A stretch of DNA of 64,000 nt, taken from positions 6,013,501-6,077,500 of the forward strand of contig NZ_CP048810.1 of assembly GCF_013347965.1 (NCBI RefSeq), read 5' to 3'. The notes beneath the pieces were generated by a model. That model was not told the DNA's origin. It was given only the letters and a program-made list of their open reading frames with translations, and searched no databases. The translations under genes and the position numbers were made by a program. Source of the stretch: Pseudomonas bijieensis. GTDB lineage: Bacteria; Pseudomonadota; Gammaproteobacteria; Pseudomonadales; Pseudomonadaceae. Shown one piece after another: positions 25,507 to 33,969 of this stretch; the stretch's first letter is position 1, and each line of letters opens with the position of its first letter.

Positions 25507-26505
25507 ATGAGCACAAATCTACCGTTGCCGCTGCTGGCCGAAATGGCCATCTTCGTCAAGGTCGTGGAAACCGGCAGCTTCTCCGAGGCGGCCCGTCAGT
25601 TGGGCTCATCACCGTCGGCCATCAGTCGCAGTATTTCCCGCCTGGAGAAAGCCCTGGCGACCCGACTGTTGCAACGCACCACCCGCAAATTGCGTTTGAG
25701 CGATGGCGGGGAAGAGGTGTTCAAGCGCTGCCAGGAGATGGTCGCCGCCGCTCGGTCGGTGATGGAAATCAGCGGCCAGTTCACCCAGGAGGCTGAAGGG
25801 CGCATCCGCGTCAGCGTGCCCAAGGCGGTGGGGCGTTTCGTGATTCATCCGCACATGCCTGAATTCTTGCGTCGCTATCCGAAGGTCGATGTGGAACTGT
25901 TGCTGGAGGATCGGCAGGTTGACCTGATCGACGATCACGTCGACCTGGCCATCCGGATTACTGATCAACCGCCGGTCGGGCTGGTGGGGCGTCAGTTGTT
26001 GACCATCGATCACCTGCTCTGCGCCACGCCGCAGTACCTGGCTGAACACGGTACTCCCGCGCATCCCCACGACTTGTTGGAGCACAGCTGCATTTACCTG
26101 GGGGCAACCCCGAACGACGCTCGCTGGAAATTCAAGAAAGGGAGCAAGTCCGTCACCGTAGGCGTGCACGGACGCTACGCGGCCAATCACACGGGTGTGC
26201 GGTTGGGGGCCGTCTTGCAGCACATCGGCATCGGCAGCCTGCCGTATTTCACGGCCCGTCATGCCTTGGAGCAAGGCTTGATCGTGCAGGTATTGGCCGA
26301 CTGGACGTTCCTGGCTTCCTACCACGGTGGCTTGTGGTTGCTGCATTCGCCGACTCGCTACCTGCCACCCAAGCTGCGAGTGTTCATTGATTATCTGGTG
26401 GCGTGCCTGGAGAAGGAGCCGACCCTGGACAAGGTGGGCAGTGGGAATCGTCCCAGCAATGTCGCGGCGCACTATGAGTTGCCGGAGAGTGATGGGTTGT
26501 ACTGA
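25507..26505 (+). CDS. LysR-family transcriptional regulator
   Basis: The 332-residue protein has the N-terminal winged helix-turn-helix (MAIFVKVVETGSFSEAARQLGSSPSAISRSISRLEKALATRLLQRTTRKLRLSDGG) and a LysR substrate-binding domain (about 100-305). It resembles the large AaeR/DmlR-like group. It is divergent from the AlaX-type gene, which is a possible target. The inducer is unknown. Confidence 0.93.
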   Translation: MSTNLPLPLLAEMAIFVKVVETGSFSEAARQLGSSPSAISRSISRLEKALATRLLQRTTRKLRLSDGGEEVFKRCQEMVAAARSVMEISGQFTQEAEGRIRVSVPKAVGRFVIHPHMPEFLRRYPKVDVELLLEDRQVDLIDDHVDLAIRITDQPPVGLVGRQLLTIDHLLCATPQYLAEHGTPAHPHDLLEHSCIYLGATPNDARWKFKKGSKSVTVGVHGRYAANHTGVRLGAVLQHIGIGSLPYFTARHALEQGLIVQVLADWTFLASYHGGLWLLHSPTRYLPPKLRVFIDYLVACLEKEPTLDKVGSGNRPSNVAAHYELPESDGLY

Positions 26506-26537
26506 CGGCCCGCCCAGGCGACACACTTTGGCAAGGC

Positions 26538-26574
26538 AAAAAAAGGCCCGCCGGGTTAACCGTGCGGGCCTTTG
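26538..26574. terminator. Bidirectional terminator between the LysR gene and the PA2817-like gene
   Basis: Seven A, then GGCCCGC paired with GCGGGCC around a 13-base loop, then TTT. It lies between convergent genes. Confidence 0.75.
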
Positions 26575-26589
26575 CATGACCGGTCGCGA

Positions 26590-26997
26590 TCAGTGCTTGC
26601 TGTCCTGGTCCGACATCGCCAGCAATTGCTTTTCCTGGTTCCAGTCGAAGGGCTCGTCGTTTTGCTCGGCTTCGAAACGACGTTCCTCCAGGGCCTGGTA
26701 CAGGGCGATCTCTTCGTCGGGCATGTAGTGCAGGCAGTCACCGGCGAAGTACCAGAGCAGGTCGCGAGGCACCAGATGGGCGATCTGTGGGTAACGGACG
26801 ATCACCTGGCACAGGAGGTCCTGGCCCAGGTACTGGCTTTCGATCGGGTCGACGGGCAGTTGCGCGCGTAACTCGTCGAAGCGCTCCAGAAACAAGGCGT
26901 GGCTTTCTTCGGGCACCTGTTCGGCCTCACCCACGGCGACCAGGATGCTGCGCAAGTGGTCAAGCAAGACAAGGTGATCGGCAACGACATTGGACAC
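26590..26997 (-). CDS. Conserved hypothetical protein, PA2817-like
   Basis: The 135-residue acidic soluble protein (MSNVVADHLVLLDHLRSIL...DLLWYFAGDCLHYMPDEEIALYQALEERR...) looks like the PA2817 family found next to fadE in pseudomonads; the family name is from memory. No catalytic motif, signal or membrane segment is visible. The start is GTG 26997 with GAGG upstream; the longer TTG version would include that ribosome-binding site. Function unknown. Confidence 0.75.
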   Translation of the reverse strand: MSNVVADHLVLLDHLRSILVAVGEAEQVPEESHALFLERFDELRAQLPVDPIESQYLGQDLLCQVIVRYPQIAHLVPRDLLWYFAGDCLHYMPDEEIALYQALEERRFEAEQNDEPFDWNQEKQLLAMSDQDSKH

Positions 26998-27016
26998 GAG
27001 ATAAGTCCTCAAGAGT

Positions 27017-27056
27017 AAAACGGGCGCAGGAGTATAAAGCCCTTGCGCCCGCTTTT
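27017..27056. terminator. Intrinsic terminator downstream of fadE
   Basis: CGGGCGCA (27021-27028) pairs with TGCGCCCG (27044-27051), flanked by AAAA and TTTT, so it can work in both directions. It separates fadE from the PA2817-like gene. Confidence 0.75.
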
Positions 27057-27097
27057 ATAGGTAGAGAGCTATAGGTGACGGGTCTACCGGCTCGTCA

Positions 27098-29545
27098 TCA
27101 ACGAACCTTGTCTTGCGCCAGCGTCAGCTCTTCCTTATCGAAGTCATCCACGTCGATGACCTTGCGCCGCGCCGCCTCGGCCGCGCGCAAGGTCTGTGCT
27201 TCACCGGCTTGTAGCACACCCGTTTCCAGGGCCGCATCGATGAGCGGTTCGCCTGGCGCCGGATTGAGCTGACCCTGCTTGAGCGCTCCGTGCAGCTTCT
27301 TGTGCAGCGGATGGGCGGCAGCCAGCAGGTCGGCGGCGTGTTGCAGGGCGCCCACCGGATCGTCACTCGATTGCGGGCGATAGCAGCCTTGCAGTAACTC
27401 TTCGAGGGTCGGGTCACCCTTGGGCCGGCCGATGACCGCCGCCACCTCGGCGTCGAGCCTGTCGCTCGGGCCCTTGTGACGACGACCGAAGGGGAACACC
27501 ACCAGGCGCAACAGGCAACCGAGCACCCGACTGGGGAAGTTGCTCAGCAGCTCATCCAGCGCACGTTCCGACTGGCCCAGGCTTTCCTCCATGGCCCAGG
27601 TGAACAGCGGCGCCATGTGGTCCGGCGAGTCCAGGTCGTGATAGCGCTTGAGCGCCGCGGACGCCAGGTAAAGGTTGCTCAAAACATCGCCCAGGCGGGC
27701 CGACAGGCGTTCACGGCGTTTGAGTTCACCTCCCAGCAACATCATGCTCAGGTCCGCCAGCAGGGCGAATGCCGCTGCCTGCCGGTTGAGGGCGCGGAAG
27801 TAACCCTGGCTCAGGGTATTGCCGGGGGCTTTCTCGAAATGCCCCAGGCCCAGATTGAGCACCAGGGTGCTGGCGGCGTTGCTGACGGCGAAACCAATGT
27901 GCTTGAGCAACAGGGCATCGAACTCGACCAGCGCCTGGTCTTTGTCTTCACGGGTTGCCAGGGCCATTTCCTTGAGCACGAACGGATGGCAGCGAATGGC
28001 GCCCTGGCCGAAGATCATCAGGTTGCGCGACAGGATATTCGCGCCTTCGACCGTGATGAAGATCGGCGCACCTTGCCAACTACGCCCCAGGTAATTGTTC
28101 GGGCCCATGATGATGCCCTTGCCGCCATGTACGTCCATGGCGTGGCTGATGCACTCGCGGCCGCGTTCGGTCAGGTGGTACTTGAGAATGGCCGACAGCA
28201 CCGAAGGCTTTTCCCCCAGGTCCACCGCGTTGGCGGTCAGCATGCGTGCCGCGTCCATCAACCAGGCGTTGCCACCAATGCGCGCCATGGCTTCCTGGAT
28301 ACCTTCGAACGCCGATAGCGGTACGTTGAATTGCTCGCGCACCTGGGCGTACTGCCCCGTCACCAGGCTGGTGAACTTCGCCGCGCCGGTGCCCACCGCC
28401 GGCAGGGAAATCGAGCGCCCGACCGACAGGCAGTTCATCAGCATCATCCAGCCCTTGCCCAGCATCGCCTGGCCGCCGATGAGGAAGTCCAGGGGGATGA
28501 ACACGTCTTTGCCCCAGTTCGGCCCGTTCATGAACGCGGCGCCCAACGGCAGGTGACGGCGACCGATATGCACGCCAGGGGTATCGGTGGGAATCAAGGC
28601 CAGGCTGATGCCCAGGTCTTCTTCGTCCCCCAGCAGGTGATCAGGGTCATAAGCCTTGAAGGCCAGGCCGAGGAGGGTGGCCACCGGACCGAGGGTGATG
28701 TAGCGCTTTTCCCAGTTCAGGCGCAGGCCGAGGGTTTCCTGGCCTTGCCATTCACCCTTGCAGATGATGCCGGTGTCGGGCATCGCCCCGGCGTCGGAGC
28801 CGGCCAGTGGCCCGGTCAGGGCGAAGCAGGGAATATCGTCGCCACGGGCCAGTCGCGGCAGGTAATGGTCGCGTTGTTCATCGGTGCCGTAGTGCAGCAA
28901 CAGTTCCGCCGGGCCGAGGGAGTTGGGGACCATCACGGTGGAGGCCAGGTCGCCGCTACGGGTGGCCAGTTTCATCGCGACCTGGGAGTGGGCGTAAGCG
29001 GAAAAGCCTTTGCCGCCGTATTCCTTGGGAATGATCAGCGCGAAAAACCCGTGCTCCTTGATGTGGGCCCAGGCTTCAGGCGGCAGGTCCATGGCCTGGC
29101 CGATCTGCCAGTCGCTGACCATCGCGCAGAGTGCTTCGGTGGGGCCGTCGAGGAAAGCCTGCTCCTCCTCGGTCAGTTGCACCTTGGGGTAGGCCAGCAA
29201 CAAGTCCCAATCCGGACGACCGCTGAACAGTTCGCCATCCCACCACACCGTGCCGGCATCGATGGCGTCGCGCTCGGTCTGGGACATGGGCGGCAGGGTT
29301 TTCTGGAACCAGTCGAACATCGGCGCACTGAAGTATCGGCGGCGCAGGTCTGGCAGCAGCAACGGGGCGGCGACGGCGGCGAGTACCACCCAGAGGATCA
29401 GCAGCAGCCAGCCGGGCGCATGGCTGAAAATGCCCATGGCCAACAGGTAGACCGCGACGATACCTAGCGCGGGTAGCGGGTCGGTGCGCCGATGCGCCAG
29501 CCAGGCGATCCCGACGATCAGCACCAGTATCCACAACAACAGCAT
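27098..29545 (-). CDS. fadE: Large acyl-CoA dehydrogenase FadE
   Basis: The 815-residue protein matches the unusual length of E. coli FadE (about 814). It has two or three N-terminal membrane segments (residues 1-65), then the acyl-CoA dehydrogenase domains: CFALTGPLAGSDAGAMPDTG is the middle-domain motif, and the helical region holds MDVHGGKGIIMGPNNYLG. A long C-terminal domain (DUF1974-type) follows. It catalyses the first FAD-dependent step of fatty-acid beta-oxidation. GGAGG lies seven bases before the ATG at 29545. The gene neighbourhood (PA2817-like, transglutaminase-like, GST, ABC pair) parallels PA2811-PA2817 of P. aeruginosa. Confidence 0.95.
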   Translation of the reverse strand: MLLLWILVLIVGIAWLAHRRTDPLPALGIVAVYLLAMGIFSHAPGWLLLILWVVLAAVAAPLLLPDLRRRYFSAPMFDWFQKTLPPMSQTERDAIDAGTVWWDGELFSGRPDWDLLLAYPKVQLTEEEQAFLDGPTEALCAMVSDWQIGQAMDLPPEAWAHIKEHGFFALIIPKEYGGKGFSAYAHSQVAMKLATRSGDLASTVMVPNSLGPAELLLHYGTDEQRDHYLPRLARGDDIPCFALTGPLAGSDAGAMPDTGIICKGEWQGQETLGLRLNWEKRYITLGPVATLLGLAFKAYDPDHLLGDEEDLGISLALIPTDTPGVHIGRRHLPLGAAFMNGPNWGKDVFIPLDFLIGGQAMLGKGWMMLMNCLSVGRSISLPAVGTGAAKFTSLVTGQYAQVREQFNVPLSAFEGIQEAMARIGGNAWLMDAARMLTANAVDLGEKPSVLSAILKYHLTERGRECISHAMDVHGGKGIIMGPNNYLGRSWQGAPIFITVEGANILSRNLMIFGQGAIRCHPFVLKEMALATREDKDQALVEFDALLLKHIGFAVSNAASTLVLNLGLGHFEKAPGNTLSQGYFRALNRQAAAFALLADLSMMLLGGELKRRERLSARLGDVLSNLYLASAALKRYHDLDSPDHMAPLFTWAMEESLGQSERALDELLSNFPSRVLGCLLRLVVFPFGRRHKGPSDRLDAEVAAVIGRPKGDPTLEELLQGCYRPQSSDDPVGALQHAADLLAAAHPLHKKLHGALKQGQLNPAPGEPLIDAALETGVLQAGEAQTLRAAEAARRKVIDVDDFDKEELTLAQDKVR

Positions 29546-29985
29546 ATGTAATCCTCCGTGAACCAAGGCAAAACCGACCTTCAGAGCTTAGACGGCATCT
29601 GCAAAACCGGTGGTCAGCGCGATGTGATTGATTTCGTGGGAAACCCCAGTTGTATTGCGCCAGTCTGGTTGGCAACAGCCGTGGGAAATCGTTCGTTAAC
29701 AAGGTGAGAAAACGCCATTGTTTGGCCGGAATGCCGTTATCGCTGGGCGGGGGGCTGTGGATAAACTCGGACACAGTCAGCCCCAGCCGAACACAGTACT
29801 TGTGGCGAGGGGATTTATCCCCGCTGGGCTGCGAAGCAGCCCCAAGGCAGGCCCACTCAATCTGCCTGGCACACCGAGGTGTCAGGGTTAGGGCCGCTTC
29901 GCGTCCAGCGGGGATAAATCCCCTCGCCACAAAGACCGAGTTCGACCCTGAGGGGGAGTGATGTTTCCCGAGAGGCTTTCCTTTT
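29546..29985. other. Intergenic region with a long inverted repeat
   Basis: Between the divergent fadE and transglutaminase-like genes. TTGTGGCGAGGGGATTTATC at 29810 is mirrored near 29932, with CCCCGCTGG and CCAGCGGGG also paired, so the ends of 29808-29932 form an inverted repeat. This is a second REP-like family (GGCGAGGGGATTTATCCCC type). No gene is supported. Confidence 0.7.
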
Positions 29986-30646
29986 ATGCAGCAATACCTG
30001 AACCCCGGCCCCCTTCATCGACAGCGATCACCCTGCGGTCATCGACTTCACCGAAACCCACCGCGGTGCCGAGCGCGACCCGCTGGCCCAGGCGGTCAGC
30101 CTGTATTACGCCGTGCGCGAGGCGGTACGGTACAACCCCTATACCTTCAGTCGCGACCCGGCGACCCTGCGCGGCAGTCATGCGCTGGTTTCCGGTGAAA
30201 GCTATTGCGTGCCCAAGGCCACCTTGCTGGCCGGTTGTGCCCGGTATTGCGGCATCCCGGCGCGTATCGGCCTGGCGGATGTGCGCAACCACCTGTCCAC
30301 CCCGCGCCTGCTGGAATTGCTCAGGAGCGATGTGTTCGCCATGCATGGTTATACCGAGCTGTACCTGAACGACCGCTGGGTCAAGGCGACGCCGGCTTTC
30401 AACCAGGGGTTGTGCGAGTTGTTCGATGTGGCTCCGCTGGAATTCGACGGTCGTCACGACAGCGTTTTCCACCCGTTCAATCGACAAGGGGCGAAGTTGA
30501 TGGAATACGTCACCGACCATGGTCAGTTCACCGATGTGCCCGAGGCGTTTTTCTTCGAACACCTGGAGAAATGCTACCCGCATCTATTTGGCGAGCAGGT
30601 GCCGCTCCTGCTCGGCGACATGCAGGGCGATTTGAGTCGCGCCTGA
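29986..30646 (+). pseudogene. Transglutaminase-like protein gene with a one-base frameshift
   Basis: From ATG 29986 the frame begins MQQYLNPG and then shifts at a run of five C (30009-30013). Removing one C restores a continuous protein of about 220 residues: FIDSDHPAVIDFTETHRGAER...SHALVSGESYCVPKATLLAG...HGYTELYLNDRWVKATPAFN...GDLSRA. It has the transglutaminase-like Cys (SGESYC), His (MHGYTEL) and Asp-region motifs. Either the gene is broken, the C-run is a sequencing error, or translation starts inside (GTG 30113), which would lose about 40 residues but keep the catalytic core. The substrate is unknown. It is syntenic with PA2814 of P. aeruginosa. Confidence 0.75.
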
Positions 30647-30690
30647 TCCGGCGTATGCTGCGGCGGCATTTATCCATCGAGGACGCCGTG

Positions 30691-31314
30691 ATGCTGAAGA
30701 TATGGGGCCGGAAAAATTCATCGAATGTGCGCAAGGCGTTGTGGTGCGCGGAAGAGTTGGGACTGGTCTACCAGGCCATTGATGCGGGCGGGGCATTCGG
30801 GGTGGTGGACACGCCCGAGTACCGTGCGAAAAACCCCAACGGCCGCGTGCCGATGATCGAGGACGACGGTTTCGTGCTCTGGGAATCCAACACCATCGTG
30901 CGGTACCTGGCTGCTCGCCATGCGTCGGGTTCGGCCTGGTATCCCGCTGACGTGCAGGCACGGGCCCAGGCTGAAAAATGGATGGACTGGACCACGTCCA
31001 GCTTTGCCGCACCGTTTCGTACGGTGTTCTGGGGCGTGTTGCGCACCCCGGCCGAGCAACAGGACTGGGCGGCCATCAACGCGGCGATCAAGGAGTGCGA
31101 TGACTTGTTGGCGATGGTCGAGCGAACCTTGAGCGAACAGCCCTACCTGTCGGGTGATGAAATCGGCATGGGCGACATTCCCCTGGGCAGTTTCATTTAT
31201 GCCTGGTTCGAGATGCCCATCCAGCGCGCCGAGCTACCTGGCGTAGGGGCCTGGTACGCGCGGTTGCAGCAGCGTCCGGCCTACCGCAAGGCCGTTATGA
31301 CCGCGTTGACTTAA
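30691..31314 (+). CDS. Glutathione S-transferase family protein
   Basis: The 207-residue protein has an N-terminal thioredoxin-like domain (MLKIWGRKNSSNVRKALWCAEELGLVYQ, with NPNGRVPMIEDDGFVLWESNTIVRYLA at about 44-70) and a C-terminal helical domain (LSGDEIGMGDIPLGSFIYAW). The SSN motif near the start suggests a serine-type active site. It conjugates or reduces with glutathione; the substrate is unknown. GAGGA precedes the ATG by seven bases. Confidence 0.92.
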   Translation: MLKIWGRKNSSNVRKALWCAEELGLVYQAIDAGGAFGVVDTPEYRAKNPNGRVPMIEDDGFVLWESNTIVRYLAARHASGSAWYPADVQARAQAEKWMDWTTSSFAAPFRTVFWGVLRTPAEQQDWAAINAAIKECDDLLAMVERTLSEQPYLSGDEIGMGDIPLGSFIYAWFEMPIQRAELPGVGAWYARLQQRPAYRKAVMTALT

Positions 31315-31450
31315 TACTTACTATCGACACACTTGACTGTACTTGTGCGGCGACGCCACGCACCATTGCCTTCGCGCGCCGTGGTTGCATTGCTCGCCGC
31401 CCGCCCTTATCTATTGTTTTCTTCCCTCCCTTCTTGGTGCGTAATCCGAT

Positions 31451-32383
31451 ATGAGTTCCGCTCTGTCCATCCGGCAGCTAACCAAAACCTACGGCAACGG
31501 TTTCCAGGCCTTGAGTGGTATCGATCTGGACGTCGCCGAAGGTGATTTCTTCGCCTTGCTCGGCCCTAACGGTGCCGGCAAATCCACCACCATCGGCATT
31601 CTTTCCACCCTGGTGAACAAGACCAGCGGCACGGTGAATGTCTTTGGTCATGACCTGGACCGCGAGCCCGCCGCCCTCAAGCGCTGCATTGGCGTGGTGC
31701 CCCAGGAGTTCAACTTCAACCAGTTCGAAAAGACCTTCGACATCGTCGTGACCCAGGCCGGCTACTACGGCATCCCGCCGAAGATCGCCAACGAGCGCGC
31801 CGAGCAATACCTGACCCAGTTGGGCCTGTGGGACAAGCGTGACGTGCCGTCCCGTTCATTGTCCGGCGGCATGAAGCGGCGACTGATGATTGCCCGGGCG
31901 CTGGTGCATGAACCGCGGCTGCTGATCCTCGACGAGCCGACCGCTGGCGTGGACATCGAGTTGCGTCGTTCGATGTGGAGCTTCCTGACCGAGCTGAACC
32001 AGAAAGGCATCACCATCATCCTCACCACCCATTACCTGGAAGAGGCTGAGCAGTTGTGCCGCAACATCGGCATCATCGACCACGGCACCATCGTCGAGAA
32101 CACCAGCATGCGCCAGTTGCTCAGCCAACTGCATGTGGAAACCTTCGTGCTGGACCTGAAAAACGACCTGAAGTCCGCGCCCCAGCTTATCGGTTATCCG
32201 GCTCGCCTGGTGGACAGCCACACCCTGGAAGTCCAGGTGGACAAAACCGTGGGTATCACCGGGCTGTTCACCCAACTGGCCCTGCAAAACATTGAAGTGC
32301 AGAGCCTGCGCAATAAAACCAATCGCCTCGAGGAGTTGTTCGTGTCCCTGGTGGAGAAAAATCTGGCGAAGGTGGCGGTATGA
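31451..32383 (+). CDS. ABC-2 exporter ATP-binding protein (YadG-like)
   Basis: The 310-residue protein has Walker A GPNGAGKST, signature LSGGMKRRL, Walker B LLILDEPTAGVD and an H-loop (LTTHYLEEAEQ). It is the nucleotide-binding half of an ABC-2 exporter with the next gene, which it overlaps by four bases. Family members such as YadGH export unknown substrates. No clear Shine-Dalgarno precedes the ATG. Confidence 0.93.
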   Translation: MSSALSIRQLTKTYGNGFQALSGIDLDVAEGDFFALLGPNGAGKSTTIGILSTLVNKTSGTVNVFGHDLDREPAALKRCIGVVPQEFNFNQFEKTFDIVVTQAGYYGIPPKIANERAEQYLTQLGLWDKRDVPSRSLSGGMKRRLMIARALVHEPRLLILDEPTAGVDIELRRSMWSFLTELNQKGITIILTTHYLEEAEQLCRNIGIIDHGTIVENTSMRQLLSQLHVETFVLDLKNDLKSAPQLIGYPARLVDSHTLEVQVDKTVGITGLFTQLALQNIEVQSLRNKTNRLEELFVSLVEKNLAKVAV

Positions 32384-33165
32384 GTGTGAGTTCTGAACTG
32401 CGCCCCAACCTCATCGCCCTCAATACCATCGTGTACCGCGAAGTCCGGCGTTTCATGCGGATCTGGCCGCAGACGCTGCTGCCGCCAGCCATCACCATGG
32501 TCTTGTACTTCGTGATCTTCGGTAACCTGATCGGCCGGCAGATCGGCGACATGGGCGGCTTCACGTACATGGACTACATCGTGCCGGGGCTGATCATGAT
32601 GTCGGTGATCACCAACTCCTACGGCAACGTGGTGTCGAGCTTCTTCGGCAGCAAGTTCCAGCGTTCGATCGAAGAACTGATGGTCTCGCCGGTGTCGCCC
32701 CACACGATCCTCATCGGCTACACCCTGGGCGGTGTGTTGCGGGGGCTGGCGGTGGGCCTGATCGTGACCCTGCTGTCGTTGTTCTTCACCCATCTGCAGG
32801 TGCATCACCTGGGGGTGACGGTACTGGTGGTGGTGCTCACGGCGACGATCTTTTCATTGCTGGGTTTCATCAATGCCGTGTTTGCGCGCAACTTCGATGA
32901 CATCTCCATCATCCCGACGTTCGTGCTCACGCCGCTGACCTACCTGGGCGGGGTGTTCTACTCGATCTCGCTGCTGCCACCGTTCTGGCAGACCGTGTCC
33001 CTGGCCAACCCGGTGCTGCACATGGTCAACGCCTTTCGCTACGGCATCCTCGGGGTGTCGGACATCAAGATCAGCATCGCGATTACCTTCATGCTGGTCG
33101 CGACCGTAGTGCTCTACATCGGTTGTGCGCGGTTGCTGGTCAGCGGGCGCGGGATGCGTACCTGA
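32380..33165 (+). CDS. ABC-2 exporter permease (YadH-like)
   Basis: The 261-residue protein has six membrane segments and the ABC-2 signature region (PTFVLTPLTYLGGVFYSISLLPPFWQTVSLANPVLHMVNAFRYG). It starts at ATG 32380 inside the end of the ATPase gene, so the two form one exporter. Substrate unknown. Confidence 0.93.
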   Translation: MSVSSELRPNLIALNTIVYREVRRFMRIWPQTLLPPAITMVLYFVIFGNLIGRQIGDMGGFTYMDYIVPGLIMMSVITNSYGNVVSSFFGSKFQRSIEELMVSPVSPHTILIGYTLGGVLRGLAVGLIVTLLSLFFTHLQVHHLGVTVLVVVLTATIFSLLGFINAVFARNFDDISIIPTFVLTPLTYLGGVFYSISLLPPFWQTVSLANPVLHMVNAFRYGILGVSDIKISIAITFMLVATVVLYIGCARLLVSGRGMRT

Positions 33166-33189
33166 TCCAGCAGGTGTGTTGACTGATAT

Positions 33190-33255
33190 ATCGCGAGCAG
33201 GCTCGCTCCCACATTGAAATGCGTTTCCTTGTGGGAGCGAGCCTGCTCGCGATGG
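33190..33255. repeat. Paired REP palindrome
   Basis: TCGCGAGCAGGCTCGCTCCC and, 20 bases on, GTGGGAGCGAGCCTGCTCGC form an inverted pair of the same family as the Tad-locus array. Confidence 0.9.
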
Positions 33256-33271
33256 CATCAGCAAGCGCACC

Positions 33272-33304
33272 AAAAAAAGGCCTCCATTCCCAGGAGGCCT
33301 TTTT
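33272..33304. terminator. Bidirectional terminator between the ABC permease and DUF2062 genes
   Basis: AAAAAAAGGCCTCC pairs with GGAGGCCTTTTT around CATTCCCA. Confidence 0.85.
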
Positions 33305-33309
33305 GCATT

Positions 33310-33825
33310 TCACATTCGGCTTTTCTTGCGCCGCCTCCACTGCCGCGCCACCCACCAGCGCCAGTAACTCATGGTGACGAAGTAGGCCAGGGCGCCGAGT
33401 ACCAGGCCGGTCACCACCGAACCGAGCAGGAACGGCTGCCACAAGGTGGACAACTGGCCGCTGATCCATTCCCAGGTCAGTTCTTCGGGCAGTGTCCGGG
33501 CGGGCACGTCCATCAGCCAGGCGCCGGTCTGGTAAGTGCAGAAGAACACCGCCGGCATGGTGATCGGATTGGTCAGCCACACCAGGCTCACCGCGATCGG
33601 CATATTGCCGCGCACCGTGACGGCCAATGCGGCGGCCAGCAACATTTGCAACGGGATTGGCAAGAACGCGGCAAACAGGCCAACAGCCATCGCCCGGGCC
33701 ACGGAGTGCCGATTGAGGTGCCAAAGGTTGGGGTCGTGCAGCAGGGTGCCGAGAAAACGTAAGGATTTGTGTTCCCGGATGCTCTCTGGGTCTGGCATGT
33801 AACGTTTGAATAGGCGCCGGGGCAT
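33310..33825 (-). CDS. DUF2062-family membrane protein
   Basis: The 171-residue protein has two to three membrane segments (AVGLFAAFLPIPLQMLLAAALAV, VSLVWLTNPITMPAVFFCTY, LLGSVVTGLVLGALAYFV) and a basic C-terminus. The PIPLQM...NPITMPAVF pattern is typical of DUF2062, whose function is unknown. The start is ATG 33825, where MPRRLFKRYMPDPESI begins. It is divergent from comEC. Confidence 0.88.
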   Translation of the reverse strand: MPRRLFKRYMPDPESIREHKSLRFLGTLLHDPNLWHLNRHSVARAMAVGLFAAFLPIPLQMLLAAALAVTVRGNMPIAVSLVWLTNPITMPAVFFCTYQTGAWLMDVPARTLPEELTWEWISGQLSTLWQPFLLGSVVTGLVLGALAYFVTMSYWRWWVARQWRRRKKSRM

Positions 33826-33969
33826 AAGGCTTCTCGGTCGGTTCAACGCAGTGAGGCCGCAAGTATGTCCGGATTCTACGGCTGGCAGATTCAGACTTTG
33901 TGACAATTGATAACGCCGGCAGTGCCATGGACCGTCTATGCCTGGAGAGGGCACTCTCAAGGACGGGTT

